A stretch of DNA of 58,666 nucleotides from Oceanospirillaceae bacterium (GTDB lineage Bacteria; Pseudomonadota; Gammaproteobacteria; Pseudomonadales; Balneatricaceae). Each line of letters starts with the position of its first letter. Position 1 is the first letter of the stretch. The notes beneath the pieces were generated by a model that searched no databases, had not been told where the DNA came from, and saw only the letters and a program-made list of their open reading frames with translations. Shown in pieces: positions 17,997-27,504 of this stretch. Location: assembly GCA_024640955.1 (NCBI GenBank), contig JAHEDZ010000004.1, positions 53,374-112,039 of the forward strand. The letters are read 5' to 3'. The translations under genes were made by a program, and so were the position numbers.

Positions 17997-19466
17997 TTAG
18001 ATTCCTCCCATGCAGAGATACTTGATCTCCAGGTAGTCATCCAATCCGTATTTGCTGCCTTCTCGGCCCTGGCCGCTCTGCTTAATGCCACCGAAAGGCG
18101 CCATTTCGCTGGAGATGATCCCCTCGTTGATGCCTACAATACCCACTTCCAACGCTTCAGCTACGCGCCAAACGCGGCCGATATCGCGGCTGTAGAAGTA
18201 GGCTGCCAGGCCAAACTCGGTGTCGTTTGCCAGAGTAACCGCTTGCTCCTCAGTATCGAACTTGTAGATTGGAGCGACGGGGCCGAATGTCTCCTCATAA
18301 GTCACGCACATATCGGTGGTAACATCTGCAAGAATAGTTGGCTCATAGAAAGTGTGGCCTAGGGCGTGTGGTTTACCACCCAGAACTACACGTGCACCTT
18401 TCTCTACGGCATCTTTCACGTGGCGCTCTACCTTCTCAACTGCAGCTGCATTGATCAGCGGGCCCTGTACGGCATCATCCACTTCTAGGCCGTTGCCCAC
18501 TTTGAATTGAGATACGCGTGCAGCGAGTTTTTCCAGAAACTCCTCGTATACACCAGACTGCACAATAATGCGGTTGGCGCAGACGCAGGTCTGTCCGGTA
18601 TTGCGGTATTTGGAGGCGATTACGCCGTCGATGGCTGCGTCCAAGTCGGCATCATCAAACACCACGAATGGCGCGTTGCCGCCCAGCTCCATGCTCACCT
18701 TTTTGACCGATTCGGCCGCCTGTTTCATTAGTATCTTGCCGACCGCAGTTGAACCTGTGAAGGAGATCTTGCGCACCTTGTCGGAACCCGTCAGTGCTCC
18801 GCCCACTGCAGCGGCATTGCCGCGTGAGCTGGTGACAATATTGATCAGGCCAGCCGGAATACCCGCGCGCTCAGCTAGCTCCGCGAGCGCCAGTGAAGAG
18901 AGCGGGGTATCCTCAGCTGGCTTAGCGACTACAGGACAGCCTGCCGCGAGTGCTGGTGCAATCTTGCGAGCGATCATGGCGTTAGGGAAGTTCCACGGCG
19001 TGATCGCACCCACAACACCGACCGGCTGTTTAATAACGACCAGACGTTTATCCCCCGTTGCAGCCGGAATCGTATCACCGTAGATGCGCTTCGCCTCTTC
19101 AGCGAACCACTCAATATAGCTTGCGCCGTATGCTACCTCACCACGCGCTTCGGCCAGCGGTTTGCCCTGCTCGGCAGTCATCAGGCGGGCCAGATCCTCC
19201 TGCGCTGCCATTACCAGATCAAACCAGCGGCGTAGCAGTGCGGCCTTCTGTTTGCACGGCTTCTCGCGCCAAGCGGCCCACGCTGCATGGGCGGCGTGGA
19301 TAGCCTTCTGCGTATCTTCTGCGTCCATATCGGGGACCTCAGCCAGCAGCTCACCAGTGGCTGGATTGGTGACCGCAAAGGTTGCGCCGGTGTGCGAACT
19401 CACCCACTCGCCGTTAACGTAAGCGAGGGTTTTTAGTAATTTGGAATCGTTTAACTCGAGGGACAT
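17997..19466 (-). CDS. gabD: succinate-semialdehyde dehydrogenase (NADP+-type)
   Basis: The 489-aa aldehyde dehydrogenase oxidises succinate semialdehyde to succinate, feeding the TCA cycle from GABA or related C4 compounds. The catalytic Cys294 lies in GQTCVCANRI, and ELGGNAPFVVFDDADLD holds the general-base Glu. WNFPNAMIARK and GFTGSTAVGK-type NAD(P) segments are in the expected order. Length and N-terminus (AYVNGEWV) fit GabD. It ends with a strong terminator. No GABA transaminase or permease lies beside it, so it may have a general semialdehyde role; glutarate semialdehyde is a possible alternative substrate. Confidence 0.88.
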   Translation of the reverse strand: MSLELNDSKLLKTLAYVNGEWVSSHTGATFAVTNPATGELLAEVPDMDAEDTQKAIHAAHAAWAAWREKPCKQKAALLRRWFDLVMAAQEDLARLMTAEQGKPLAEARGEVAYGASYIEWFAEEAKRIYGDTIPAATGDKRLVVIKQPVGVVGAITPWNFPNAMIARKIAPALAAGCPVVAKPAEDTPLSSLALAELAERAGIPAGLINIVTSSRGNAAAVGGALTGSDKVRKISFTGSTAVGKILMKQAAESVKKVSMELGGNAPFVVFDDADLDAAIDGVIASKYRNTGQTCVCANRIIVQSGVYEEFLEKLAARVSQFKVGNGLEVDDAVQGPLINAAAVEKVERHVKDAVEKGARVVLGGKPHALGHTFYEPTILADVTTDMCVTYEETFGPVAPIYKFDTEEQAVTLANDTEFGLAAYFYSRDIGRVWRVAEALEVGIVGINEGIISSEMAPFGGIKQSGQGREGSKYGLDDYLEIKYLCMGGI

Positions 19467-19590
19467 TTAGATCGCTCTCCTGCTTATCCTGTAAACCTGA
19501 TCGTAGGCTGAGTGAAACATAACATTAGCGGAGCAGTTGCGGTAATTTAGCGTAGCCGCTCTGTGAAAAACTATTTGAGTTCGCCGTCAC

Positions 19591-20601
19591 TTAGAACCAG
19601 GGCTTGAGTTCTGAAACCAGCTTCAAAGTTGAATCATTCAGGGCCTGGCGATGGCTAATCACATCGGCTAGGTCTGATGTGATTGTCCGGCCGCGCTCGA
19701 CACCTACCATCACGTTTGAGTAGCCCGCCATCAGGTAATGGATTGCAGAATTTCCAAGTGCTGAAGCCAATAGCCTGTCGTTAGGTGAGGGTGTACCGCC
19801 ACGTTGTATATGCCCCAAAATAGTCACCAAGGAGTCCACTCCGAGCTCGCTGAGTTGTTGTTGAATCTCGTATGACACGCCGGTATTACCGCCCTCGGCT
19901 ACTACGATAATGCCGCTGGTTGCACGATCTGATTTGCGCAATTGATAGAGACGGTGACACACATCTTCCATATCCCAGGGGGCCTCTGGTATCAGGATTA
20001 ACTCTGCACTAGTGGCAATGCCGGTATGCACCGCTAACGCACCTGAGTTGCGTCCCATGCACTCGACGATATGGAAGTGTTCGTTCGAGTTGGCACAGTC
20101 GCGGATACGGTCAACTGCGGTAACTGCTGTGTTTAGAGCAGTATCAAAACCGATACAGACTTCGGTCCCATAGATATCGTTATCAATAGTGCCGGGTAGG
20201 CCGATAACAGGAAAGCCGAACTCCTTCTCCATTAGGCGTGCTCCAGTGAGCGAGCCGTCACCGCCAATTACTATTAGCGCTTCGATGCCTGCTTCGCGCA
20301 GATTATCGACCGCTAGTTGCCGAGTGTCGCGGTGATGAAACTCTAGACAGCGCGCACTCATCAGCGTGGTGCCGCCGCGTTGTATAAGGTTGCAAACGTT
20401 CTCGGCATTCAGGGGCACATAAGCGCGCTCAAGCAGACCCGAGTAGCCGCGTTGAATACCGGTAACTTCGATGCCGAAGTGGTTAGCGGTACGAACAATC
20501 GCACGGATAGCCGCATTCATACCGGGGGAGTCGCCGCCACTCGTCAGTACGGCGATCGATCTGTAAGACTCAATCTGTTTTAGATCGGGTATTAGGTACA
20601 T
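19591..20601 (-). CDS. pfkA: 6-phosphofructokinase
   Basis: The 336-aa enzyme phosphorylates fructose 6-phosphate at the committed step of glycolysis. TSGGDSPGMNAAIR near the N-terminus, VIGGDGSLTGA, and GLPGTIDNDIYGTE with the catalytic Asp are intact, as are the MGRNSG and GHIQRGGTPSPNDR substrate segments. GGDGS rather than GGDDT favours ATP over pyrophosphate as donor. Its ATG lies one base after the response regulator stop, so it appears to be the third gene of a two-component operon, an uncommon location for pfkA. Confidence 0.92.
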   Translation of the reverse strand: MYLIPDLKQIESYRSIAVLTSGGDSPGMNAAIRAIVRTANHFGIEVTGIQRGYSGLLERAYVPLNAENVCNLIQRGGTTLMSARCLEFHHRDTRQLAVDNLREAGIEALIVIGGDGSLTGARLMEKEFGFPVIGLPGTIDNDIYGTEVCIGFDTALNTAVTAVDRIRDCANSNEHFHIVECMGRNSGALAVHTGIATSAELILIPEAPWDMEDVCHRLYQLRKSDRATSGIIVVAEGGNTGVSYEIQQQLSELGVDSLVTILGHIQRGGTPSPNDRLLASALGNSAIHYLMAGYSNVMVGVERGRTITSDLADVISHRQALNDSTLKLVSELKPWF

Positions 20602-20602
20602 C

Positions 20603-21313
20603 TTAAGCTCGCTTGCGATAGAAACGTTCGGGTCGTCCCACTGTACCGTAGTTGATGTCGGCGCTCAGTTCCTGCTCACCGACAAGATATTCCAGGTATC
20701 GACGTGCCGTCGTGCGACTAGAGCCGATCTGCTCGCCTACCTGCTCAGCACTGAGGCTTGTACTTGAGTCTGGGAACACCGAACCGATCTTTTCCAGCGT
20801 AAGCGGGTCTATCCCTTTAGGTAGGGCCTTCGCCGCTGTCACGGTATTAGTCGTTGCAGTACTCTTCTGGCGATTACGCGGTAGTAGCTGATCCACTAGG
20901 TCCTGGGAGAGCTCAGGACCCGTTGCTTGTATTGTGGAACGATGCTCGAAGTACTGCAGCAAGGACTGTTGTAGTCGATCAAACACCAGAGGTTTGAGGA
21001 CGTAGTCAAACACGCCCAGTCGAAGCGCTTCAGAGAGTGATTCAGTCTCTTTTGCAGCGGTGACCATAATGACATCACAGGGCGAGTCACCCTGTCGCAA
21101 TTGGCGTAGTAGTGTCAGCCCGCTGCCATCAGGAAAGTGGATATCCAGCAGAACAAGGTCGGGCCGCAGTACCTCCAGCATCTCGCTGGCGTCGCGAGTG
21201 GTGTGACTTATCCCAACGACCTCGAATCCGTCGATGCGCTCAATAAACCGACGCTGTATCTCGGCAATCTGTGGGTCGTCCTCGGCAATCAGTATGCGGC
21301 AGGTTCTAGACAT
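20603..21313 (-). CDS. CitB/DcuR-type response regulator
   Basis: The 236-aa protein has a receiver domain (EDDPQ acidic pair, DLVLLDIHFP phospho-acceptor Asp, MVTAAK, Lys in VLKPL), a charged linker and a C-terminal helix-turn-helix (SSTSLSAEQVGEQIGSSRTTARRYLEYL), the layout of DcuR, CitB and DpiA. These regulators activate uptake and metabolism of C4-dicarboxylates or citrate. It overlaps the kinase gene by eight bases and is followed after one base by pfkA. Likely targets are carbon-flux genes such as the tctCBA transporter, but no shared site was identified. Confidence 0.88.
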   Translation of the reverse strand: MSRTCRILIAEDDPQIAEIQRRFIERIDGFEVVGISHTTRDASEMLEVLRPDLVLLDIHFPDGSGLTLLRQLRQGDSPCDVIMVTAAKETESLSEALRLGVFDYVLKPLVFDRLQQSLLQYFEHRSTIQATGPELSQDLVDQLLPRNRQKSTATTNTVTAAKALPKGIDPLTLEKIGSVFPDSSTSLSAEQVGEQIGSSRTTARRYLEYLVGEQELSADINYGTVGRPERFYRKRA

Positions 21314-22955
21314 CCTTGCTCCTTGATATCGTGCTGTGATTTACAGCGTTCTGCGCTTTATCATTTCCAGCGATGTTGCTCCGGGGTATGTAGAGCGTAA
21401 AACGGCTACCTCGCGGCGCGAGCGTCTCGACTGTGATCTTGGCATTCAATTGATCACAGATCGCGGTCACCAGGTGCAACCCAATGCCGCGGTTCTCGCC
21501 TTTGGTAGAGTAGCCCTGGCGGAAGATAGCTTCACGCTGCTCGGGCGCGATACCTGGTCCCTGGTCTTCAACTTCTACTAGGATCTCTTCACCCAGATCG
21601 GTGAATGAGAGGCTCACCTGCTCACAATTATTGCTAAGAGTGGCCTCTAGCGCGTTATCTATCAGGTTGCCAACCAGTGTCACCAGTTGCTGCGAGTCGA
21701 TATGATCGGGCAGTTTGGAGAGGTTTGAGTCGGTATCAATCTCTAACCTCAATCCCAACTCGTTTGAACGGTTGTATTTGCCTAGCAGCAGCCCAGCAAA
21801 GAGGTGATCATCGACTGACTCTTTGATCCAAGTCAGTAGCGCCTGATGTCCAGCAGTCTCCTGTCCAATCAGCTCTAGGGCCTCATCTTTGGCGTCGATT
21901 GAGATGAGTCCGGCAATGGTATGGAGTTTGTTGGCGTACTCGTGGGCCTGGGAGCGAAGCGCGTCAGCGTATTGACGAATACGCGTTAGTTGGCGGCTCA
22001 CTTCGGCTAACTCATCTTTAGGGCGAAAACTGGCAACAACGCCCACTAAGTCGTTACCGCGCATGATCGGTAGGCGGTTGATAATCAGAGTGCGGCCGTT
22101 GATAAAAGTCTCTCGGTCATACTCCGGCGCCCCAGTCTCCAGCATCGCGGGTAGGCGCGACTCTGGCAGTACATCGTTGAGAGGTTTACCTGTGAGTATT
22201 TGATCCTCGGGTAGGTTGAGTGCTTTAAGAGCGGCTCGGTTGAAGGTGGTGATTTTACCCTCGGCATTGATGGCGATAATGCCCTCGCGTAGCGACTCAA
22301 GTGTCGCGTTTCGCTCGAGAAAGAGTGCCGCGATTTCATGCGGCTCGAGATCAAAGATGGCAGCGCGAAATCGTCTTCCAATGTAGTAGGCGATTAGTAT
22401 CGACAAGGCTAGCAGTGCCCAAGTGACGATGATGATGGTCTCTTGATAGTTTGAAACGGTCTCATCGATAGTTGTTGTTAGGTATCCGACCGAGACAACC
22501 CCAACAACTTTACCCACATTATCGAAGACAGGGGTCTTGCCGCGAATTGACTCGCCCAGGCTACCAACCGCTTTGGAGATGTAGCTTTCGCCTAACTCTA
22601 GGGCGCGGTAGTTATCGCCGCCGACCATCGGTTTGCCGATACGCTCGGCGATTGGATGCACCAGACGTATACCGTCAGCATCGCCGATTGAGATAAAACT
22701 AGCATCAGTAGCGAGGCGCAGGTCAGCCACAATGCTCTGTACCGTTGGGCTATCACCGCGGGCGACTGCATCCCGAATTGAGGGCGTTTGAGAGATCATT
22801 GAGGCGAGCTGCAACGCCCGTTGTCCCATCTGTTCCTCGAGAGAGTCACCCAGATAGCGAAGAGTAAATACACCCAGGATGACGGCCTGCAAAAGTATCA
22901 GAAGACTCAGGGCGATCATCAGACGAGTGCTGATTTTGAGGCGTGCGGTGCGCAT
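21306..22955 (-). CDS. CitA/DcuS-type sensor histidine kinase
   Basis: The 549-aa kinase has an N-terminal membrane helix (about 12-33), a periplasmic PAS/sCache domain (about 35-170), a second helix (172-192), a cytoplasmic PAS (about 215-320) and a DcuS-type kinase core. The phospho-acceptor His lies in RSQAHEYANKLH, where the family usually has a RAQxHDxxNKL-type motif. Nucleotide-binding motifs VGNLIDNALEA, VEDQGPGI and GIGLHLV are intact. Family members sense citrate or C4-dicarboxylates in the periplasm. It is divergent from a flavin monooxygenase across a 222-bp gap. Confidence 0.89.
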   Translation of the reverse strand: MRTARLKISTRLMIALSLLILLQAVILGVFTLRYLGDSLEEQMGQRALQLASMISQTPSIRDAVARGDSPTVQSIVADLRLATDASFISIGDADGIRLVHPIAERIGKPMVGGDNYRALELGESYISKAVGSLGESIRGKTPVFDNVGKVVGVVSVGYLTTTIDETVSNYQETIIIVTWALLALSILIAYYIGRRFRAAIFDLEPHEIAALFLERNATLESLREGIIAINAEGKITTFNRAALKALNLPEDQILTGKPLNDVLPESRLPAMLETGAPEYDRETFINGRTLIINRLPIMRGNDLVGVVASFRPKDELAEVSRQLTRIRQYADALRSQAHEYANKLHTIAGLISIDAKDEALELIGQETAGHQALLTWIKESVDDHLFAGLLLGKYNRSNELGLRLEIDTDSNLSKLPDHIDSQQLVTLVGNLIDNALEATLSNNCEQVSLSFTDLGEEILVEVEDQGPGIAPEQREAIFRQGYSTKGENRGIGLHLVTAICDQLNAKITVETLAPRGSRFTLYIPRSNIAGNDKAQNAVNHSTISRSKDV

Positions 22956-23099
22956 TGACGGTGATTACTTGCTGTTATTATTCGCCTCAAAGGATGCCAG
23001 AAACGGCGGAATAAGGGTATAGAAGTGAGCTTCAGAGATGGCTAACACTTAGGTCTTGGTTGCTCTTCGTAGCCCCATTACCCAGAACTATGCTAATTT

Positions 23100-23136
23100 C
23101 CACCCTTTAATTTTGCGCTGGGTGGCCGGATTTTTT
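23100..23136 (+). promoter_or_regulatory. Leader hairpin before the monooxygenase
   Basis: CCACCC (23100-23105) and GGGTGG (23120-23125) form a 6-bp stem, followed by TTTTTT at 23131-23136. It lies about 40 bases before the monooxygenase ATG and could be a weak intrinsic attenuator. The rest of the 222-bp divergent gap shows nothing I can name. Confidence 0.35.
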
Positions 23137-23177
23137 CGATCTAAGCGCGCTTTTTGGGTGAATCAAGAGAAGTATCC

Positions 23178-24452
23178 ATGGACCGAAAGCCGATCATCAT
23201 AGCTGGCGCGGGAATTGGCGGTTTAGCCCTCGCGTTGACGCTGCATAAACTTAATATTCCTTTTGTCGTTCTTGAGTCAGTCTCTGAACTCAAACCCTTG
23301 GGGGTGGGTATAAACCTGCAGCCAAACGCGGTTCGCGAACTCTATGAGATGGGTGTCGGTGAAGAGCAGCTTGATAAGATCGGCGTAAAGACGCAAGAGT
23401 GGGTACTGGTCGGCCGCAACGGTCGTGAGATTTATGCCGAGACGCGCGGGCTAAAGGCCGGCTACAACTGGCCGCAGTATTCGGTGCATCGTGGTCAGTT
23501 GCAGATGCTACTGCATGACACCCTTATCGAGCAGGGTGGAGCGGGATCGTTGATTCTCGGTTACAAAGTCGCCAGCTACGCTAATGCGCCTGAGGGAGTT
23601 CGTGTGGTCGCTCAGGCTAGAGATGGCTCCACCCGCGAGTTTGAGGGAGCTCTGCTGGTCGGTGCCGATGGTTTGCACTCGAATGTGCGGGCGCAGATGT
23701 ATCCCGATCAACCGCCTCCGCACTGGAGTGGAGCGATTATGTGGCGCGGCGTTACGCGCGCTAAGCCGCTGCGTACCGACGCTTCATTTGTTGGCTTGGG
23801 ACATCACGACCACCGCCTGGTGCTCTACCCAATCTCGCAGCCCGATGCCGAAGGCTACAGCATGATGAACTGGATTGCCGAGATTACAGTCGACACTGCA
23901 GAGGGGCTTCCTAGTGGCGACTGGAACCGCCAAGTGAAGCTGGAAGATTTCGCCCACCACTTTGCAGATTGGAGTTTCGATTGGCTCGACGTGCCCGCAA
24001 TGCTTGCCCAGGCTGGCGATATCTACGAATACCCGATGATAGACCGCGACCCTATTCCAACTTGGGTTAAGGGTAGGGTAGTGCTGATGGGCGATGCTGC
24101 TCACGTGATGTATCCCGTGGGTTCAAACGGGGCCAGCCAAGCAATTGTTGACGCGCGTGAACTCGGTGCCGCGTTTATTGAGCACGGTGTTGGTACTGAA
24201 GCGATCAATGCTTACGACAACAAGCTGTGCGAGCCGATCTCTGCGCTGGTACTGCGCAACCGTGGCTCGGGTCCTTTTGGGTTGTTGCGCGAGGTGGAGG
24301 ATCGTTGTGGTGGTGAGTTCACCGATATCCGCGATGTGATGAGTCAGCAAGAGATGGATGAGTTCATGCACAACTACAAAGCGGCTGCGGGTTTCGCTAT
24401 TGAAGCACTGAACAACGCCCCCTCGATTATACCAGAGCAGGCCTGTGCCTAA
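23178..24452 (+). CDS. FAD-dependent aromatic-ring monooxygenase (PHBH/PhzS-like)
   Basis: The 424-aa group A flavoprotein monooxygenase has the FAD-binding IIIAGAGIGGLALAL at its N-terminus, the LVGADGLHSNVR motif in the middle and VLMGDAAHVMYPVGSNGASQ near residue 300. This family hydroxylates aromatic or heteroaromatic rings using NAD(P)H and oxygen; salicylate hydroxylases and PhzS are relatives, but the substrate cannot be read here. I chose ATG 23178 over an in-frame GTG at 23154 because it is followed directly by the conserved nucleotide-binding fold. A Dabb-type protein overlaps its 3' end, suggesting a shared pathway. Confidence 0.86.
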   Translation: MDRKPIIIAGAGIGGLALALTLHKLNIPFVVLESVSELKPLGVGINLQPNAVRELYEMGVGEEQLDKIGVKTQEWVLVGRNGREIYAETRGLKAGYNWPQYSVHRGQLQMLLHDTLIEQGGAGSLILGYKVASYANAPEGVRVVAQARDGSTREFEGALLVGADGLHSNVRAQMYPDQPPPHWSGAIMWRGVTRAKPLRTDASFVGLGHHDHRLVLYPISQPDAEGYSMMNWIAEITVDTAEGLPSGDWNRQVKLEDFAHHFADWSFDWLDVPAMLAQAGDIYEYPMIDRDPIPTWVKGRVVLMGDAAHVMYPVGSNGASQAIVDARELGAAFIEHGVGTEAINAYDNKLCEPISALVLRNRGSGPFGLLREVEDRCGGEFTDIRDVMSQQEMDEFMHNYKAAAGFAIEALNNAPSIIPEQACA

Positions 24453-24798
24453 GATGCTGCAACACTATATAACGATCAAGTACCGGCCCAACACACCTGT
24501 TGAACACCGTGATGAGTTCTGTCAGCGGATGTTGGCTCTAAAGAAGAGCATCCCGGAGATAGAACGGATCGAGATTGGCGTCGATATGGTCGCTGAAGCG
24601 CGCTCTTGGAGTCTACTGATCAAACTTCAGGTGGCTGATTTAGATGCGCTAGTGCGTTACCAGAAGCACGCAGACCATCAAGCCGTGATTCAGTTCAATG
24701 CGCCATACGTTGTTGATGTTGGTGTAATCGACTTTGAAAATTACCTCAGCGATTCGGCGCTAGCTGAGAGTCTATTACCTAATCAGTATCAAACCTAG
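24445..24798 (+). CDS. Dabb-type stress-responsive A/B barrel protein
   Basis: This small protein (117 aa from GTG 24445, 114 from ATG 24454) fits the dimeric alpha/beta barrel fold: MLQHYITIKY as first strand, then an amphipathic helix, WSLLIKLQVADLDALVRYQKHADHQ and a terminal strand. Barrel proteins of this class include small cyclases, decarboxylases and monooxygenases, and many have no known function. It overlaps the flavin monooxygenase by eight bases, so it may act on that enzyme's product or have regulatory use. Confidence 0.75.
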   Translation: MPKMLQHYITIKYRPNTPVEHRDEFCQRMLALKKSIPEIERIEIGVDMVAEARSWSLLIKLQVADLDALVRYQKHADHQAVIQFNAPYVVDVGVIDFENYLSDSALAESLLPNQYQT

Positions 24799-24852
24799 TC
24801 TTGGTGCGGTTGAGCCGATATAATCGCGTTCTTTAATTTTTAGGGCTTCTAG

Positions 24853-24926
24853 TGCCTGTCTGCATAGGCAGTATCGGAAGCAAAACTTAAGTGGCCTGTC
24901 GTAGGGGTCACCACTGAGATTTAGGA
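24853..24926 (+). promoter_or_regulatory. thrS: thrS leader resembling the threonyl-tRNA-mimic translational operator
   Basis: Two hairpins precede thrS. The first is TGCCT (24853-24857) / AGGCA (24866-24870) with an eight-base loop. The second, AGTGG / CCACT, encloses CCT-GTCGT-AGG; its loop puts CGT at 24900-24902, positions -34 to -32 from the ATG. In E. coli, ThrRS represses its own translation by binding an anticodon-like CGU at those positions. The Shine-Dalgarno TTAGGA (24921-24926) follows at once. Conservation of role is inferred. Confidence 0.55.
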
Positions 24927-24933
24927 CTCTGTA

Positions 24934-26850
24934 ATGCCCGTTATTACCCTCCCTGATTCAAGTAAACGCGAATTCGCAAACCCAGTTACTGTTTTTGATG
25001 TTGCCATGGATATCGGTCCTGGGCTGGCGAAAGCTGCTCTGGCTGGTCGTGTCGACGGTGAGCTGGTTGATACCTCTTACCTCATTAGCGAAGACACTAA
25101 CCTCGCGTTGATCACCGCGCGTGACGAAGAGGGGGTTGATGTTATCCGTCACTCCTGTGCTCACCTGATGGCGATGGCGGTTCAAGAGCTATTTCCTGGC
25201 GCACAGGTAACTATCGGTCCTGTTATCGACGACGGTTTCTACTATGACTTTGCCTACGAGCGTCCATTCACGCCCGAGGATCTCGAGAAGATCGAGAAGC
25301 GCATGAATGAGCTCTCCAAACAGAACCTTCCAGTTGAGCGTTCTGTGATGGAGCGTCCAGACGCCATCAAGCTGTTTGAGGGAATGGGCGAGAAGTACAA
25401 GGTTGAGATTATTGACTCAATCCCTGGTGAAGAGCCGCTCTCGTTCTACAAGCAGGGTGACTTTATCGACCTCTGTCGTGGTCCACACGTACCGTCTACT
25501 GGCCACATTAAAGCGTTCAAACTGATGAAAGTTGCCGGTGCTTACTGGCGCGGTGACGTGAAGAACGAGCAGCTGACGCGTGTCTATGGCACGGCTTGGG
25601 GTGATAAGAAAGAGCTCAAGGCTTATCTGCACCGTCTGGAAGAGGCTGAGAAGCGTGATCACCGTAAACTGGGTAAGCAGCTAAACCTGTTCCACCTGCA
25701 AGAAGAGGCGCCAGGCATGGTGTTCTGGCACCCGAATGGCTGGACACTCTGGCAGGAAGTTGAACAGTACATGCGTCGCCAGCAGCGTGCACGCGGTTAC
25801 CAAGAGATTAAAACTCCACAGGTGGTTGAACGCACGCTGTGGGAGAAGTCGGGCCACTGGGATAAGTTCCACGAGCAGATGTTCACCACTCACTCTGAGA
25901 ACCGTGACTTCGCCGTTAAGCCGATGAACTGCCCCTGTCACATTCAGGTCTTTAATCAGGGGCTGCGCTCATACCGTGATCTGCCGCTGCGTATGGCTGA
26001 GTTTGGCTCTTGTCACCGGAATGAGCCGAGCGGTGCGCTGCACGGTATCATGCGTGTGCGGGGATTTGTGCAGGATGATGGTCACACCTTCTGTGCCGAG
26101 GATTCTATTCAGCCAGAGGTCGCTGAGTTCATCGACTTCCTACATGAGGTTTACGCGGACTTTGGCTTCAGCGACATCATCTACAAACTCTCTACCCGCC
26201 CAGAGCAGCGCGTTGGTTCAGATGAAGTTTGGGATAAGGCTGAGAAGGCACTGGCTGATGCGCTTGATGCGGCAGGTCTGGACTGGGAAGAGCTGCCAGG
26301 TGAAGGTGCTTTTTACGGTCCTAAAATTGAGTTTTCGCTGCGTGACTGCCTAGGCCGTGTTTGGCAGTGCGGTACGATTCAGGTTGATTTCTCAATGCCG
26401 GGCCGTCTGGATGCGCAGTTTGTGAACGAAAAAGGTGAGCGCGAAACGCCAGTTATGCTGCACCGTGCTATCCTTGGTTCGTTCGAACGATTTATCGGTA
26501 TTTTGATTGAGCACTACGCCGGTGCGCTGCCAGCTTGGTTGGCGCCAGTGCAGGTTGCAGTGATGAATATTACCGATAATCAGGCCGAACATGTACAAAA
26601 TGTGAAGAAACGCCTTGAAAAAGCGGGTATTCGTGTGGTTGCGGACTTGAGAAACGAGAAGATCGGCTTTAAAATCCGCGAGCGAACAATTCAGAAGATT
26701 CCATACCTCCTCGTTGTCGGTGACAAAGAAGTCGAGGCAGATGCCGTCGCAGTGCGAACTCGTACCGGCGAGGATCTGGGAACTCTGAGCGTTGACGCCT
26801 TTGCTGAATTGATCACTAACGAAGTGGCGCGCAAAGGGCGCAGCGAATAA
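24934..26850 (+). CDS. thrS: threonine--tRNA ligase
   Basis: The 638-aa class II synthetase (E. coli 642 aa) charges tRNA-Thr in the cytosol. Domains run TGS (about 1-60), the editing domain with [16 protein letters not shown], then the catalytic core with motif 2 near [15 protein letters not shown] and [10 protein letters not shown] including a zinc Cys. The anticodon-binding domain fills the last 100 residues ([10 protein letters not shown] onward). It heads the conserved thrS-infC-rpmI-rplT-pheST cluster, and its leader looks autoregulatory. Confidence 0.98.
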   Translation: MPVITLPDSSKREFANPVTVFDVAMDIGPGLAKAALAGRVDGELVDTSYLISEDTNLALITARDEEGVDVIRHSCAHLMAMAVQELFPGAQVTIGPVIDDGFYYDFAYERPFTPEDLEKIEKRMNELSKQNLPVERSVMERPDAIKLFEGMGEKYKVEIIDSIPGEEPLSFYKQGDFIDLCRGPHVPSTGHIKAFKLMKVAGAYWRGDVKNEQLTRVYGTAWGDKKELKAYLHRLEEAEKRDHRKLGKQLNLFHLQEEAPGMVFWHPNGWTLWQEVEQYMRRQQRARGYQEIKTPQVVERTLWEKSGHWDKFHEQMFTTHSENRDFAVKPMNCPCHIQVFNQGLRSYRDLPLRMAEFGSCHRNEPSGALHGIMRVRGFVQDDGHTFCAEDSIQPEVAEFIDFLHEVYADFGFSDIIYKLSTRPEQRVGSDEVWDKAEKALADALDAAGLDWEELPGEGAFYGPKIEFSLRDCLGRVWQCGTIQVDFSMPGRLDAQFVNEKGERETPVMLHRAILGSFERFIGILIEHYAGALPAWLAPVQVAVMNITDNQAEHVQNVKKRLEKAGIRVVADLRNEKIGFKIRERTIQKIPYLLVVGDKEVEADAVAVRTRTGEDLGTLSVDAFAELITNEVARKGRSE

Positions 26851-26872
26851 TTAAACACTAGGAGATAGTGCT

Positions 26873-27409
26873 ATCAGACGTGATAACCGTCGTGGCGGTC
26901 GTGCGAACCTGCCGCCAATTAACGAAAATATTAAAGCGCGTGAGTGCCGACTAATTGATGCTGAAGGTGAGCAGGTGGGCGTGGTTTCAATGCCTGATGC
27001 CCTCCGTATTGCCGGTGAAGCTGATCTTGATCTAGTACAGATCTCAGACGCTGACCCGATAGTCTGTAAAGTAATGGACTACGGCAAGCACGTGTATGAG
27101 CAGAAAAAACGTGCCTCTGAGGCGAAGAAGAAACAGACTCAGATGCAGGTGAAAGAGATTAAGTTCCGTCCAGGGACTGAAGAGGGGGATTATCAGGTAA
27201 AACTACGCAACCTGATACGTTTCCTAGAAGGTGGAGATAAAACCAAGATCACAATCCGCTTCCGCGGACGTGAGATGGCTCACCAGGAGCTCGGAATGGA
27301 GCTGCTGAATCGAGTTGAGGAGGATCTTGCTGAACTGGGTACAGTTGAGCAGCGTCCGAAGCTCGAGGGTCGTCAAATGGTGATGGTTCTAGCTCCGAAG
27401 AAAAAGTAG
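26873..27409 (+). CDS. infC: translation initiation factor IF-3, ATC start
   Basis: IF-3 binds the 30S subunit, promotes subunit dissociation and proofreads start codons. The 178-aa protein (E. coli 180) should begin at ATC 26873: AGGAGAT at 26860-26866 gives ideal spacing, the next residues RRDNRRGG and [10 protein letters not shown] match the IF-3 N-terminus, and no ATG or GTG in frame precedes the conserved region. An ATG at 26987, or a GTG at 26975, would delete that domain. Rare AUU/AUC/AUA starts on infC are known to give autogenous control because IF-3 rejects them. [20 protein letters not shown] in the middle is the family signature. Confidence 0.94.
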   Translation: MRRDNRRGGRANLPPINENIKARECRLIDAEGEQVGVVSMPDALRIAGEADLDLVQISDADPIVCKVMDYGKHVYEQKKRASEAKKKQTQMQVKEIKFRPGTEEGDYQVKLRNLIRFLEGGDKTKITIRFRGREMAHQELGMELLNRVEEDLAELGTVEQRPKLEGRQMVMVLAPKKK

Positions 27410-27425
27410 TCGGAATCTCTTCCAA

Positions 27426-27462
27426 ACCCGCCTTGGCACCCCCGGGTGACAGTGCGGGTTTT
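27426..27462 (+). promoter_or_regulatory. Structured rpmI-rplT leader / attenuator hairpin
   Basis: ACCCGC (27426-27431) pairs with GCGGGT (27454-27459), enclosing the inner stem CACCC/GGGTG; TTTTG follows. It lies between infC and rpmI, where L20 autoregulates the L35-L20 message in E. coli. It could equally be a partial intrinsic terminator. Confidence 0.5.
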
Positions 27463-27504
27463 GTACGTTCCGATAGATAACTAACGAATGCGTGGAGTAG
27501 TGAA

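Noticed and set aside
26975-26989. infC start at GTG 26975 or ATG 26987
   Set aside because: Either codon removes the conserved N-terminal domain of IF-3; the ATC with its ribosome site fits length and alignment.
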